Of a DNA stretch of 64,000 nucleotides, positions 1 through 7,848 are shown piece by piece; the first letter of the stretch is position 1, and each line of letters begins with the position of its first letter. The stretch covers positions 310,001-374,000 of the forward strand of contig PYGH01000001.1 of NCBI GenBank assembly GCA_003014445.1. The letters are read 5' to 3'. The translations under genes and the position numbers were made by a program. Source of the DNA: Fusobacterium naviforme. GTDB taxonomy: Bacteria; Bacillota; Clostridia; Lachnospirales; Lachnospiraceae. The notes under the pieces are model-generated. The model had not been told where the DNA came from. It saw only the letters and a program-made list of their open reading frames with translations, and ran no database searches.

Positions 1-1067
1 TGGTGGATGCCCCCGTGCTGCTGGTCGGAGATATAGACCGGGGAGGTGTGTTCGCGCAGCTCTATGGGACGGTGGCTCTGCTGAAGCAGCAGGAGCGCGA
101 CAGAATACGCGGACTCATCATCAATAAATTCCGGGGAGACCGGAGTATCCTGGAGCCAGGCATACGCATGATCGAGGAGCGAAGCCAAAAGCCGGTGGTG
201 GGAGTCGTTCCCTGGAAGCCGCTGCGCCTGGAGGATGAGGACAGCCTGACGGAGCGCTTTTCCCTGCGGCGCGCTGGGCAGCTGGATCTCGCGGTGATTC
301 GCTTTCCGCGCATCTCAAACTTCACGGATTTCGATGTGTTTGAGCGCTTTCCCGGCGTGTCGCTGCGCTACATCGCGAGTCCGCGGGAGCTCGGGGAGCC
401 GGATCTTATTTTTCTTCCGGGCTCGAAAAACACCATCGGAGATCTCAGATGGCTGCGGGAATCCGGCCTGGAGACGCTGGTGCAGAAGGCCGCGCGGCGC
501 GGAACAGTGATCTTCGGCATCTGCGGCGGTTACCAGATGCTCGGCCGGGAGGTGCGGGATCCGGAGGGCGTGGAGAGCGGCGGCAGTATACGCGGGATAG
601 GGCTTCTGCCCATAGAGACGGTATTGACAAAGCAGAAGCTGCGCGCGCAGGTGGCGGGGCGCTTCGGGGAGCCGGGGGGCGCACTGCGTCAGCTTGGCGG
701 AATGGCGCTTTGCGGCTATGAGATTCATATGGGGATCACGCGTGTTTTGGGCGAGATGGAGCATGACCCTCATCTCACCCTGCTTCACACTGCCGCCGGG
801 GATGCAAGGCCGGATGGTCTGAGTGTGGGAAATGTCTACGGCAGCTATGTGCACGGGCTCTTTGACGAGGGGGCGATCGCGGAGACGATACTGCGGACGC
901 TGGCGGCGCAGAAGGGGATAGACTTTACTGCGCCGGAGTTTGCGGATTACCGTGCATTTAAGGAGAGTCAGTATGCGCTGCTCGCGGACACGGTCCGGGA
1001 GTCGCTCAATATGAAGGAGCTGTATCGCTTCATGCAGGAGGCCTATGACGCGGGAAGAACTGTTTGA
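1..1067 (+). CDS. cobQ: Cobyric acid synthase, C-terminal part (cut by window start)
   Basis: Amidates the side chains of adenosylcobyrinic acid a,c-diamide using glutamine in cobalamin synthesis. The reading frame is open at the left edge, so the N-terminal ATPase domain is partly missing. What remains has the end of the dethiobiotin-synthetase-like domain (LLVGDIDRGGVFAQLYGT, near residue 6 of the visible part) and a class I glutamine amidotransferase domain. That domain has its nucleophile in FGICGGYQMLG (Cys about 174) and the partner His in YGSYVHGLFDE (about 284). CobQ-type amidotransferases are distinguished from PdxT and GuaA types by this CGGYQMLG form. The gene overlaps cobT by 23 bases, so the two are translationally coupled. 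Its promoter and any cobalamin riboswitch would lie upstream of the window. Confidence 0.95.
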   Translation, partial: VDAPVLLVGDIDRGGVFAQLYGTVALLKQQERDRIRGLIINKFRGDRSILEPGIRMIEERSQKPVVGVVPWKPLRLEDEDSLTERFSLRRAGQLDLAVIRFPRISNFTDFDVFERFPGVSLRYIASPRELGEPDLIFLPGSKNTIGDLRWLRESGLETLVQKAARRGTVIFGICGGYQMLGREVRDPEGVESGGSIRGIGLLPIETVLTKQKLRAQVAGRFGEPGGALRQLGGMALCGYEIHMGITRVLGEMEHDPHLTLLHTAAGDARPDGLSVGNVYGSYVHGLFDEGAIAETILRTLAAQKGIDFTAPEFADYRAFKESQYALLADTVRESLNMKELYRFMQEAYDAGRTV

Positions 1068-2340
1068 GCTTCGGCTGCCGGAGCAAAGGGTAGAGGCAGG
1101 GCGCAGAACGAAGGCGCGCTGGAATGCACTTGCGAAGCCGTTGGACGGGCTGGGACGCTTTGAGGAGATCTTTGTGCGCATCGGGGAGATACGCGGGACG
1201 GAGGAGATCGCGCTCACGCCGCGCTCGCTTCTTGTCTTCTGTGCGGACAATGGGATCGTTGCAGAGGGTGTGAGCCAGAGCGGGCAGGAAGTCACGGCGG
1301 TTGTCGCGGCCTCACTCGGAGACGGCAGCTCCAATGTGTGCCGCATGGCAGAGCGCTGCGCCGTACAGGTAATTCCGGTGGATATCGGTATAGCCGGAGG
1401 AAAGGTTCAACTAAAAGATGCTGCGCCCGATGAAATATTGCCTGGGCACAGCGCGGAGCTTCGCATCGCGGGAGTGAGAAGCTGTCCTGTGCGGCGGGGA
1501 ACGCGGGATTTCCTGAGGGAGGCAGCGCTCACGGAGACAGAGCTTCTTCGAGCGATAGCAGTGGGACGAGAGCTTGCGCATGAGAGGGCTGCAGCGGGAG
1601 ATAAGCTGCTGGCGCTCGGTGAGATGGGCATAGGAAATACGACGAGCTCGGCGGCTGTGATTTCCGCGCTGACGGGACTGCCGGCGGAGCAGACCGCCGG
1701 GCGGGGCGCAGGTCTCTCCGATGCGGGACTGCAGCGAAAGCGCGCGCTCATAGAGGCAGCGCTCTTGCGACATGGTCTGAAGGAGCCGGTTTATGACCCC
1801 GCAGAGCGAGGCTCTGCTGCGAGGGGCATGAAAGCAGAGACGCACAGCGCGCGGCCGGAGGGGCCGGAAGTTAAGCTGTGCCGGGGGAAAGCGCCCCGCT
1901 ATCGCGGCACAGCGCCGGAGGCGGAGCTCCTGCAGGGAGATGCACTCCGGAGGGCACGCTTTGAACGGGGGCTCGCGGCGCTTCGCTGTGTGGGCGGTCT
2001 GGATATCGCGGGAATGGTCGGAGCGATGATCGGCGCCGCAGAGCGTCGTCTCCCGCTGGTGCTGGACGGACTGATCACGGCAGCCGCGGCACTGGCCGCG
2101 GAGCAGCTCTGCCCGGGGATATGCCGCTTTATGCTGGCCTCGCACCGAGGGCGGGAAAAGGGATTTTCCGAGGTCTGCCGCATACTCTCGCTCCATCCGG
2201 TGATTGATGCGGACATGGCCCTCGGAGAAGGCAGCGGCGCGGTGATGCTCTTTCCGCTGCTGGATCTCGCGGGGGCAGTCTATTCCAGCGGACGGAGCTT
2301 TGAGAGTATTCAGCTTTCGCCATACAGGAGGCTGTGCTGA
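1045..2340 (+). CDS. cobT: Nicotinate-nucleotide--dimethylbenzimidazole phosphoribosyltransferase
   Basis: Makes alpha-ribazole phosphate, the lower-ligand nucleotide of cobalamin. Visible family motifs are FCADNGIVAEGVSQS near the N terminus, LGEMGIGNTTSSAA in the middle, VGGLDIAGMVGAMIGAA followed by VLDGLITAAAALAA, and GEGSGAVMLFPLL at the end. The Glu in GEGSGA matches the catalytic Glu of the family. At 431 residues it is longer than the usual 350 or so. The excess is an Arg/Glu/Pro-rich segment of roughly 45-50 residues (about nt 1801-1940) between LLRHGL and the VGGLDIAGM helix, where other CobT proteins have only a short loop. It starts inside cobQ and its stop overlaps the next start as TGATG. 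Confidence 0.93.
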   Translation: MTREELFELRLPEQRVEAGRRTKARWNALAKPLDGLGRFEEIFVRIGEIRGTEEIALTPRSLLVFCADNGIVAEGVSQSGQEVTAVVAASLGDGSSNVCRMAERCAVQVIPVDIGIAGGKVQLKDAAPDEILPGHSAELRIAGVRSCPVRRGTRDFLREAALTETELLRAIAVGRELAHERAAAGDKLLALGEMGIGNTTSSAAVISALTGLPAEQTAGRGAGLSDAGLQRKRALIEAALLRHGLKEPVYDPAERGSAARGMKAETHSARPEGPEVKLCRGKAPRYRGTAPEAELLQGDALRRARFERGLAALRCVGGLDIAGMVGAMIGAAERRLPLVLDGLITAAAALAAEQLCPGICRFMLASHRGREKGFSEVCRILSLHPVIDADMALGEGSGAVMLFPLLDLAGAVYSSGRSFESIQLSPYRRLC

Positions 2341-3344
2341 TGGGAATGCTTTTGCCTGAGACAGCGCTACTGTGGCTGCTGCGCCTGCACACGCCGCTCG
2401 CCATTCTGCTGGGCTTTCTCACCGATCTCGTGCTGGGAGATCCGGAGAGCTGGTATCATCCCGTGCGGGCCATCGGTGCGCTGATCGCTGCACTGGAGCG
2501 AAGGCTCTATCCGGAGGGCGGCGCGGACAGGGAGAAATACCGCGCCGGTCTTGTGACAGCGCTGTTTGTGCCGTGTTTCAGCGGCGGACTGTGCTTTCTT
2601 CTGCTGCACTTTACCTATCACCTCTCCTTTCCTCTGGGTTTTTTTCTGGAAACAGTGATGTGCTGGCAGCTGCTCGCAGTAAAAAGTCTTAAGGATGCGT
2701 CGCATAAGGTGTATACTGCGCTCTACACAGAGGGACTGCCTGCGGCGCGGCACCAGGTCGCGAGGATCGTCGGAAGAGATACGGAGAGCTTGGATGAGCA
2801 GGGAGTGATCCGGGCGGCAGTGGAGACAGTCGCGGAAAATACTTCCGACGGTGTGACGGCGCCGCTTCTCTGGACCGCGCTCGGCGGACCGGCGGCCGGC
2901 TGGTTTTACAAGGCGGTCAATACCATGGATTCCATGATCGGCTACACAAATGAGCGCTATCTCTTTTACGGGCGCGCAGCGGCTAAACTGGACGATGTGA
3001 TGAACTACATTCCGGCGAGGGTCTCGGCACTGCTGATGATTGCTGCGTCCGGACTGCTGGGCTTTGACGCCGTCTCTGCCGCGCGGATATGGAGGAGAGA
3101 CCGGCGAAGGCACAGGAGTCCGAACTCCGCGCAGACAGAGAGCGTCTGTGCAGGAGCACTGGGACTGCAGCTCGCGGGTGATGCGTATTATTTCGGAGAG
3201 CTCGTTAAGAAGCCGCATATCGGCGATGCGAGGCGGGAGCCGGAGGCAGAGGACATTTCCGCGGCCAATCGTCTGCTCTTTGGGACGGCATTTCTGTCGC
3301 TGCTTGCGGCAGAGCTTGTATGCCTTGGGCTTCGGCTTCTGTGA
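2340..3344 (+). CDS. cbiB: Adenosylcobinamide-phosphate synthase
   Basis: Membrane enzyme that attaches aminopropanol phosphate to adenosylcobyric acid. The ATG at 2340 overlaps the cobT stop (TGATG). A GTG two codons earlier is also possible. Family motifs are LGFLTDLVLGDPESWYHPVRAIG near the N terminus, AVETVAENTSDGVTAPLLWTALGGPAAGWFYKAVNTMDSMIGY in the middle, FYGRAAAKLDDVMNYIPAR, and RRHRSPNSAQTESVCAGALGLQLAG near the C terminus. Several hydrophobic helices are visible (for example near residues 75-105 and at the end), as expected for this integral membrane family. The length of 334 residues is normal. Its substrate partner comes from the CobD-type decarboxylase encoded next. Confidence 0.94.
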   Translation: MGMLLPETALLWLLRLHTPLAILLGFLTDLVLGDPESWYHPVRAIGALIAALERRLYPEGGADREKYRAGLVTALFVPCFSGGLCFLLLHFTYHLSFPLGFFLETVMCWQLLAVKSLKDASHKVYTALYTEGLPAARHQVARIVGRDTESLDEQGVIRAAVETVAENTSDGVTAPLLWTALGGPAAGWFYKAVNTMDSMIGYTNERYLFYGRAAAKLDDVMNYIPARVSALLMIAASGLLGFDAVSAARIWRRDRRRHRSPNSAQTESVCAGALGLQLAGDAYYFGELVKKPHIGDARREPEAEDISAANRLLFGTAFLSLLAAELVCLGLRLL

Positions 3345-3381
3345 GTGTGCAGCGGTAAAGGAGATAGGGGGAAGAGACAGG

Positions 3382-4455
3382 ATGGAAGAGTGTTTTACTG
3401 AGAGCGCGCTGCGTCACGGCGGAGACATCTATCGAAACCGCGTACAGCTGGACTTCTCTGTCAACATTAACCCGCTGGGGATGCCGGGCAGCGCAGCTGC
3501 GGCGTTTTGCGGGAGCGTTCGGAAGCTCTCTGCCTACCCGGACTATGAGCAGGAGGCGCTGCGGAGACTGCTCGCGGCGCGCTGTGAATTCCCGGAGGAG
3601 TGCATTGCCTGCGGAAACGGCGCGTCAGAGCTCCTCCAGGCGGCTCTGCTCGCTCTGCATCCACACTCGGTGCTGCTTCCGGTTCCCTCCTTTTCCGGCT
3701 ATCGGCATGCTCTCAGGGGGCTCTCGCTGCTGCGGGAGGACGGCATCCGGATACGGGAGTTTCCGCTCGCGGAGAGCCGGGGCTTTGCGCTGGACGCCTC
3801 GATACTGGAGACGCCGCCTGCGGAGCTCACCATCCTCTGCGCGCCGAACAATCCGGTGGGAAATATCATAGATCTCACCCTGCTCCGGGCGCTTCTGGAT
3901 CGCTGCCGCAGGGAGTGCGCGCATCTTCTGTTGGATATCTGCTTTCTTTCGCTCTGTGCAGACGGCGAAGTGCTTTCGCGGCGGATTCTGGAGCTTGCGC
4001 GTGCATATCCGGAGCTGATACTGGTGAACGCTCTCACAAAGAGCCACGCGCTGCCGGGGCTTCGGGTGGGCTGGGCGCTCTGCGCGGACAGCAGCATCAT
4101 CCGTGCGCTGCGTCTCATGCAGCCGGAGTGGAGCCTGTCTGTCCCGGGTATGGAGACAGCGCGCGCGGCGCTCACCGGGGATCAGGAGTATCTGCGGCGC
4201 TCGCGGGAGCTCATCCGGAGGGAGCGCGCCTATCTTGTGCGGGGACTTACGCGCCTCGGCTTTCACTGCTTTCCGGGGGAGGCCAATTTCATTTTGTTCC
4301 ATGCGGAGCGAGAGCTGCAGGAGGCGCTCTTGCAGCGCGGGGTGCTGATACGGCGCTGCGAGGATTATGTGGGACTTGATGTACATTACTACCGCATTGC
4401 GGTGCGGCGGAGAAGTGAGAACCGGGAGCTGCTCCGCATACTGGCGGAGCTGTAG
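3382..4455 (+). CDS. cobD: Threonine-phosphate decarboxylase (PLP-dependent)
   Basis: Decarboxylates L-threonine phosphate to (R)-1-amino-2-propanol phosphate for the CbiB reaction. It is a fold type I aminotransferase-like protein of 357 residues. The start HGGDIYR..LDFSVNINPLG is characteristic of this family, followed by ACGNGASELLQ, LCAPNNPVGN and NALTKSHALPGLRVGWALC, which holds the PLP-binding Lys. The C terminus HYYRIAVRRRSENRELLRIL matches the aminotransferase small domain. I chose the ATG at 3382 because GGGGGAAGAGACAGG precedes it. The frame is open back to 3040, but that stretch overlaps cbiB and has no family similarity. Confidence 0.92.
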   Translation: MEECFTESALRHGGDIYRNRVQLDFSVNINPLGMPGSAAAAFCGSVRKLSAYPDYEQEALRRLLAARCEFPEECIACGNGASELLQAALLALHPHSVLLPVPSFSGYRHALRGLSLLREDGIRIREFPLAESRGFALDASILETPPAELTILCAPNNPVGNIIDLTLLRALLDRCRRECAHLLLDICFLSLCADGEVLSRRILELARAYPELILVNALTKSHALPGLRVGWALCADSSIIRALRLMQPEWSLSVPGMETARAALTGDQEYLRRSRELIRRERAYLVRGLTRLGFHCFPGEANFILFHAERELQEALLQRGVLIRRCEDYVGLDVHYYRIAVRRRSENRELLRILAEL

Positions 4456-4561
4456 CTTCGTCCGGATGAAGCGTGAGCGCAGCTTCGGAATAAAGACCGT
4501 GAGCTGCGGACAGAGTGACTGTGGGCAGAATGCCGGCGGGAGGAACAGAAGGAGAGAATAT

Positions 4562-5218
4562 ATGGAGCAAACAGAGAGAGCCGGAGCGCTGCGTCCCATG
4601 GAGATCGAGCGGAGAAGCTTTGAGATCATTGATGCGGAGCTTAAGAAAATGGGCAGGGAGATTTCGGCAGAGCTGCGTCCGGTGCTGTACCGCGTGATCC
4701 ACACGACGGCAGATTTTGAGTATGCGGATACGCTCTATGTCTCGGAGGGAGCCATTCGGCAGGCGCTGGATGCGCTGCGTCCCGGAGCGCTGATTGTGAC
4801 GGACACCAATATGGCGCTGTCCGGTCTGCACAAGAGCGCAGTGCGAAAGCTCGGCATGGAGTGCATCTGTTTTATGGCAGATCCCGGGGTGGCAGAGGAG
4901 GCAAAGCGACGGGGCTGTACGCGGGCACTGGTCAGCATGGAGAGAGCGGCTGCGGAGCAGAGACAGGTGATACTTGCGGTGGGAAATGCGCCGACTGCGC
5001 TGCTGCGCATCACGGAGCTGTCACGGGAGGGCTTTCGCCCGGCGCTGGTTGTCGGTGTACCTGTGGGCTTTGTCAATGTGGTGCAGTCAAAGGAGGCACT
5101 CATTGCGACGGGGCTCCCCTGTATTGTAAATCGCGGAAGAAAGGGCGGCAGCAATGTGGCGGCGGCAATCGTGAATGCCCTGATGTATATGAAGGATGAG
5201 ACGAGAGGAGAGGGCTGA
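4562..5218 (+). CDS. cbiC: Cobalt-precorrin-8 methylmutase
   Basis: Moves the C11 methyl group of cobalt-precorrin-8 to C12, giving cobyrinate. The protein has 218 residues. The catalytic His lies in VLYRVIHTTADFEYAD, and the family motifs DTNMALSGLHK, CFMADPGVAEEAKRRG, VGNAPTALLRITEL and GVPVGFVNVVQSKEAL are all present. The start at 4562 has AAGGAGAGAATAT before it; the open frame further upstream overlaps cobD and is not needed. A gap of about 105 bases separates it from cobD, the largest within this operon. Its stop overlaps the cbiF start (TGATG). Confidence 0.95.
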   Translation: MEQTERAGALRPMEIERRSFEIIDAELKKMGREISAELRPVLYRVIHTTADFEYADTLYVSEGAIRQALDALRPGALIVTDTNMALSGLHKSAVRKLGMECICFMADPGVAEEAKRRGCTRALVSMERAAAEQRQVILAVGNAPTALLRITELSREGFRPALVVGVPVGFVNVVQSKEALIATGLPCIVNRGRKGGSNVAAAIVNALMYMKDETRGEG

Positions 5219-6006
5219 TGGTTCATTTTGTGGGAGCGGGCTCCGGTGCGGCAGATCTGATTACGCTTCGCGGTGCACGGCTGCTCGGCGAGGCAGATGT
5301 GGTGATCTACGCGGGTTCGCTGGTGAACCCTGCGCTGCTCTCTGGGTGCAGGGAGGGGGCGCGGATTTACGACAGCGCATATCTCACGCTTCCGGAGGTG
5401 ACGGCACTCATGCTGGAGGCAGAGCAGAGAGGAGAGACAACCGTGCGGCTGCACACGGGAGATCCGAGTCTCTTTGGCGCGATACGGGAGCAGATGGATG
5501 TGCTGGACAGAGAGGGGATTTCCTATGATGTGACGCCGGGCGTCAGCTCCTTCACCGCGGCGGCAGCAGCACTGAAGCTGGAATTTACCCTGCCTGAGTG
5601 TTCGCAGACTCTGATTATAAGCCGCATGGCGGGGCGCACACCGGTGCCGGAGCGGGAGTCGATCGAGGCGCTCGCGTCTCACGGCGCAGGGATGGCGATT
5701 TTCCTGAGCGCGGGGATGGCGGGAAAGCTCTCGGAGGCGCTGATGCGGGGCGGCTACAGCAAGGACACCCCGGCAGCGATCGTATACAAGGCGAGCTGGC
5801 CGGAGGAGAAGTGCTTTATCTGTACGGTCGGAACGCTTCCGGAGACAGCGGAGCGAAACGGCATCTCAAAGACAGGAATGATACTGGTCGGGGAGTTTGT
5901 GATGCATCGGCGCTATGCGCGCTCTAAGCTATATGATCCGGACTTTACGACGGAGTATCGCGAGGGCAATGCTGACAGGGGGCATTGCGGCGACGGCTCG
6001 AATTGA
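5218..6006 (+). CDS. cbiF: Cobalt-precorrin-4 C11-methyltransferase
   Basis: SAM-dependent methyltransferase of the corrin ring (CbiF/CobM). Motifs of the tetrapyrrole methylase family are VHFVGAGSGAADLITLRGARLL at the N terminus, IYAGSLVNPALL, RLHTGDPSLFGAIREQMD and YDVTPGVSSFTAAAAAL, then MAIFLSAGMAGKLSEAL and VYKASWPEEK. The length of 262 residues is normal. The ordinary end RSKLYDPDF is followed by about 17 residues of unfamiliar sequence (TEYREGNADRGHCGDGSN). This tail falls at the spot where cbiG lies in many other operons, so it may be a product of a deletion. Confidence 0.94.
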   Translation: MVHFVGAGSGAADLITLRGARLLGEADVVIYAGSLVNPALLSGCREGARIYDSAYLTLPEVTALMLEAEQRGETTVRLHTGDPSLFGAIREQMDVLDREGISYDVTPGVSSFTAAAAALKLEFTLPECSQTLIISRMAGRTPVPERESIEALASHGAGMAIFLSAGMAGKLSEALMRGGYSKDTPAAIVYKASWPEEKCFICTVGTLPETAERNGISKTGMILVGEFVMHRRYARSKLYDPDFTTEYREGNADRGHCGDGSN

Positions 6007-6079
6007 GACGGGCTGCTCTGCGGCGTGGAATCCAGAGCTGACAGTCGTTGTTCGAACAGAAGATAAGTGTCGGAAATGA
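5969..6079 (+). CDS. Possible 36-residue peptide in the cbiF-cbiH gap
   Basis: An ATG inside the 3' end of cbiF opens a frame starting MLTGGIAATARIETGC and ending 12 bases before the cbiH start. The upstream GAGGG is too close to the ATG for a good ribosome binding site, and I do not recognise the sequence. It lies where cbiG sits in many anaerobic cobalamin operons (cbiF-cbiG-cbiH). It does not resemble the CbiG N terminus I know. It may be junction sequence after loss of cbiG rather than a gene. Confidence 0.2.
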   Translation: MLTGGIAATARIETGCSAAWNPELTVVVRTEDKCRK

Positions 6080-6091
6080 AGAGGGAGAGTT

Positions 6092-6832
6092 ATGTGCAAA
6101 ATAAAAGAGGTCGCTGTGGTCGGCATGGGACCGGGAGCAGAAGAGGGAATCACCGTTGAGGCGCTGAATGCCCTAGAGCAGGCCGAAGTGATCGTGGGTT
6201 ATCCGGTCTACCTTGCGCTGCTGCCGGAGCGCTTTCGGGAAAAGGAGCAGCTGTCCACGCCGATGCGCGCGGAGGAGGAGCGCTGCCGCATGGCTTTTCA
6301 GGAGGCACAGAAGGGCAGGCGCACGGTGATGCTGTGCAGCGGGGACGCCGGTGTCTACGGCATGGCCTCGCTCATGCTGGAGCTTCGTCCGGAATACCCG
6401 GACTGCTCTGTCCGGGTGATTGCCGGTGTGACGGCTGCGCTCAGCGGGGCTGCGCGGCTCGGCGCGCCGCTGGGCACGGACTTCAGTGTGATCAGTTTAA
6501 GCGATCTGCTCACTCCATGGGAGAAGATTGAGACGCGCCTCCGGGCGGCTGCAGAGTCGGATATGAATATTGCGCTTTACAACCCCTCCAGCCGGAAGCG
6601 CGCGGATTATTTGAAGCGGGCCTGTGATATCCTGCTGGAATATCTTCCCGGGGAGCGCTGCTGCGGTTATGTGAAGCGCATCGGCCGGGACGGAGAGGAG
6701 CGGCGGCTCCTCACGCTCTCTGAGCTCCGGGAGGCAGAGACCGATATGTTTACGACTGTTTTTATCGGAAGCTCTGCGACGGAGCGGAGCGGAGAGTTTC
6801 TTCTGACGCGTCGCGGCTACAGAAGAGGATAG
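6092..6832 (+). CDS. cbiH: Cobalt-factor III / precorrin-3B C17-methyltransferase
   Basis: Ring-contracting corrin methyltransferase (CbiH/CobJ) of 246 residues. Diagnostic motifs are VAVVGMGPGAEEGITVEAL, EVIVGYPVYLALL, VMLCSGDAGVYGMASLMLEL, VIAGVTAALSGAARLGAPLGTDFSVISLSDLLTPW and IALYNPSSRKRADYL. A good ribosome binding site (GAGGGAGAG) precedes the ATG. This is the last cobalamin gene of the cluster. Its stop is one base away from the stop of the convergent NYN gene, with no terminator between them. Transcription must therefore either end inside the convergent gene or run through it. Confidence 0.94.
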   Translation: MCKIKEVAVVGMGPGAEEGITVEALNALEQAEVIVGYPVYLALLPERFREKEQLSTPMRAEEERCRMAFQEAQKGRRTVMLCSGDAGVYGMASLMLELRPEYPDCSVRVIAGVTAALSGAARLGAPLGTDFSVISLSDLLTPWEKIETRLRAAAESDMNIALYNPSSRKRADYLKRACDILLEYLPGERCCGYVKRIGRDGEERRLLTLSELREAETDMFTTVFIGSSATERSGEFLLTRRGYRRG

Positions 6833-6833
6833 C

Positions 6834-7577
6834 TCACTGCTTCAGGCGGAAGTAGACGTTCAGCGACTGCCTGCGGCTCTCGAAGAGCTGGAGAGAGGCG
6901 ATGAACTGCACAAATTTCTTGTACTGGAAGTTTCGGACATCGAAGTCCGGGAACTGCTTGCTCAGGAGATTTCCGAGAAGGCTTGAGGAGATCCAGCCAT
7001 CGTCGTCGGAATTCTCCTCGGCGATGGCGATGAGCGCCTTCCGCACGGTCTTCAGGCGCACGCCGGAGGGGGCGGATTTCTCAGCGGTATCCGGCTTTTC
7101 ATCCTTCGCGGGGCGCTGCTCCTTAAGACTTGCCTTGTACAGGATATCAATGTAGGAGAACTTGTTGCAGGCGCTGATAAAGCTCTTTGGCGTCTTCTGT
7201 TCGCCCATACCTAGTACATACTTCTCAGATTCTCGTAGCCGCGCCGCAAGCCGCGTGAAGTCGGAGTCGGAGGAGACGATGCAGAAGCAGTCGAGCGGCC
7301 CGGTGTAGAGCAGATCCATGGCGTCGATGATGAGGGCCGAGTCCGAGGCATTTTTCCCTGAGACATTGGAGTACTGCTGTATGGGCTGTACGGAATTGTC
7401 GAGGATAATATTGCGCCAGGAGCCCATCTGCTGACTGGTCCAGTCCCCGTAGATGCGCTTGATGATGATATTTCCGAGATTGTTTGCTTCATTCAGCACG
7501 ATGTCAATATACTTGCTGGCCACATTTTCCGCGTCAATCAGAACTGCAACCCGCTTTTCCCTGTTCTCTTCGCTCAT
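6834..7577 (-). CDS. NYN-domain protein with C-terminal LOTUS/OST-HTH domain
   Basis: Probable RNA-binding or RNA-cleaving protein. Residues 1-145 form a NYN (PIN-like, LabA/DUF88) domain: RVAVLIDAENVASKY supplies the first acidic residue, KNASDSALIIDAMDLLY the second, and CIVSSDSDFTRLAARLRE the third. These acidic residues are the usual metal-binding site of this nuclease fold. Residues from about 170 to the end (RKALIAIAEENSDDDGWISSSLLGNLLSKQFPDF...) look like an OST-HTH/LOTUS RNA-binding domain. The start is supported by AGGAGGT just upstream. NYN plus LOTUS proteins are widespread and their cellular targets are mostly unknown. The gene stands alone and is convergent with the cobalamin operon. 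Confidence 0.85.
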   Translation of the reverse strand: MSEENREKRVAVLIDAENVASKYIDIVLNEANNLGNIIIKRIYGDWTSQQMGSWRNIILDNSVQPIQQYSNVSGKNASDSALIIDAMDLLYTGPLDCFCIVSSDSDFTRLAARLRESEKYVLGMGEQKTPKSFISACNKFSYIDILYKASLKEQRPAKDEKPDTAEKSAPSGVRLKTVRKALIAIAEENSDDDGWISSSLLGNLLSKQFPDFDVRNFQYKKFVQFIASLQLFESRRQSLNVYFRLKQ

Positions 7578-7587
7578 AGTACCTCCT

Positions 7588-7617
7588 GCCCGCCTTGGCG
7601 CGGGCTTTTATTATTTT
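7588..7617 (+). terminator. Rho-independent terminator reading on the plus strand
   Basis: GCCCGCC, a TT loop and GGCGCGGGC (one bulge) are followed on the plus strand by TTTTATTATTTT. No plus-strand gene ends just before it. The nearest plus-strand transcript is the cobalamin operon, which ends 750 bases upstream. It therefore probably terminates that operon after reading antisense across the whole NYN gene. The same hairpin also sits just before the NYN ribosome binding site on the other strand. Confidence 0.55.
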
Positions 7618-7731
7618 ATTTACAGTGTTAAAGTTTGCTCCCACAATGTACCTGCACAGCAGCAGGGAGCAGAGTTCATGGAGCGCCCGAATTCTTATAA
7701 AAAAAGTTCGCTTAAATTCAGACGCATCGTG

Positions 7732-7737
7732 TATAAT
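7732..7737 (+). promoter_or_regulatory. Probable -10 element for the transglutaminase-like gene
   Basis: TATAAT in an AT-rich stretch about 110 bases upstream of the TTG start. No strong -35 is visible; TTCGCT at 7707 is a weak candidate with a long spacer. Confidence 0.4.
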
Positions 7738-7848
7738 CAATGCATTCTGAATCAAGTGAAGTGTGACGTTATAAGTATATTCAGTATAGCACAGACAGGT
7801 AAATTTTCAGGGATATTTATTTCTGAGAGACAGCAGAGAGGTAGAGGA

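Noticed and set aside
3040-3381. N-terminal extension of cobD
   Set aside because: Overlaps cbiB in another frame; cobD family similarity and a ribosome binding site begin at 3382.
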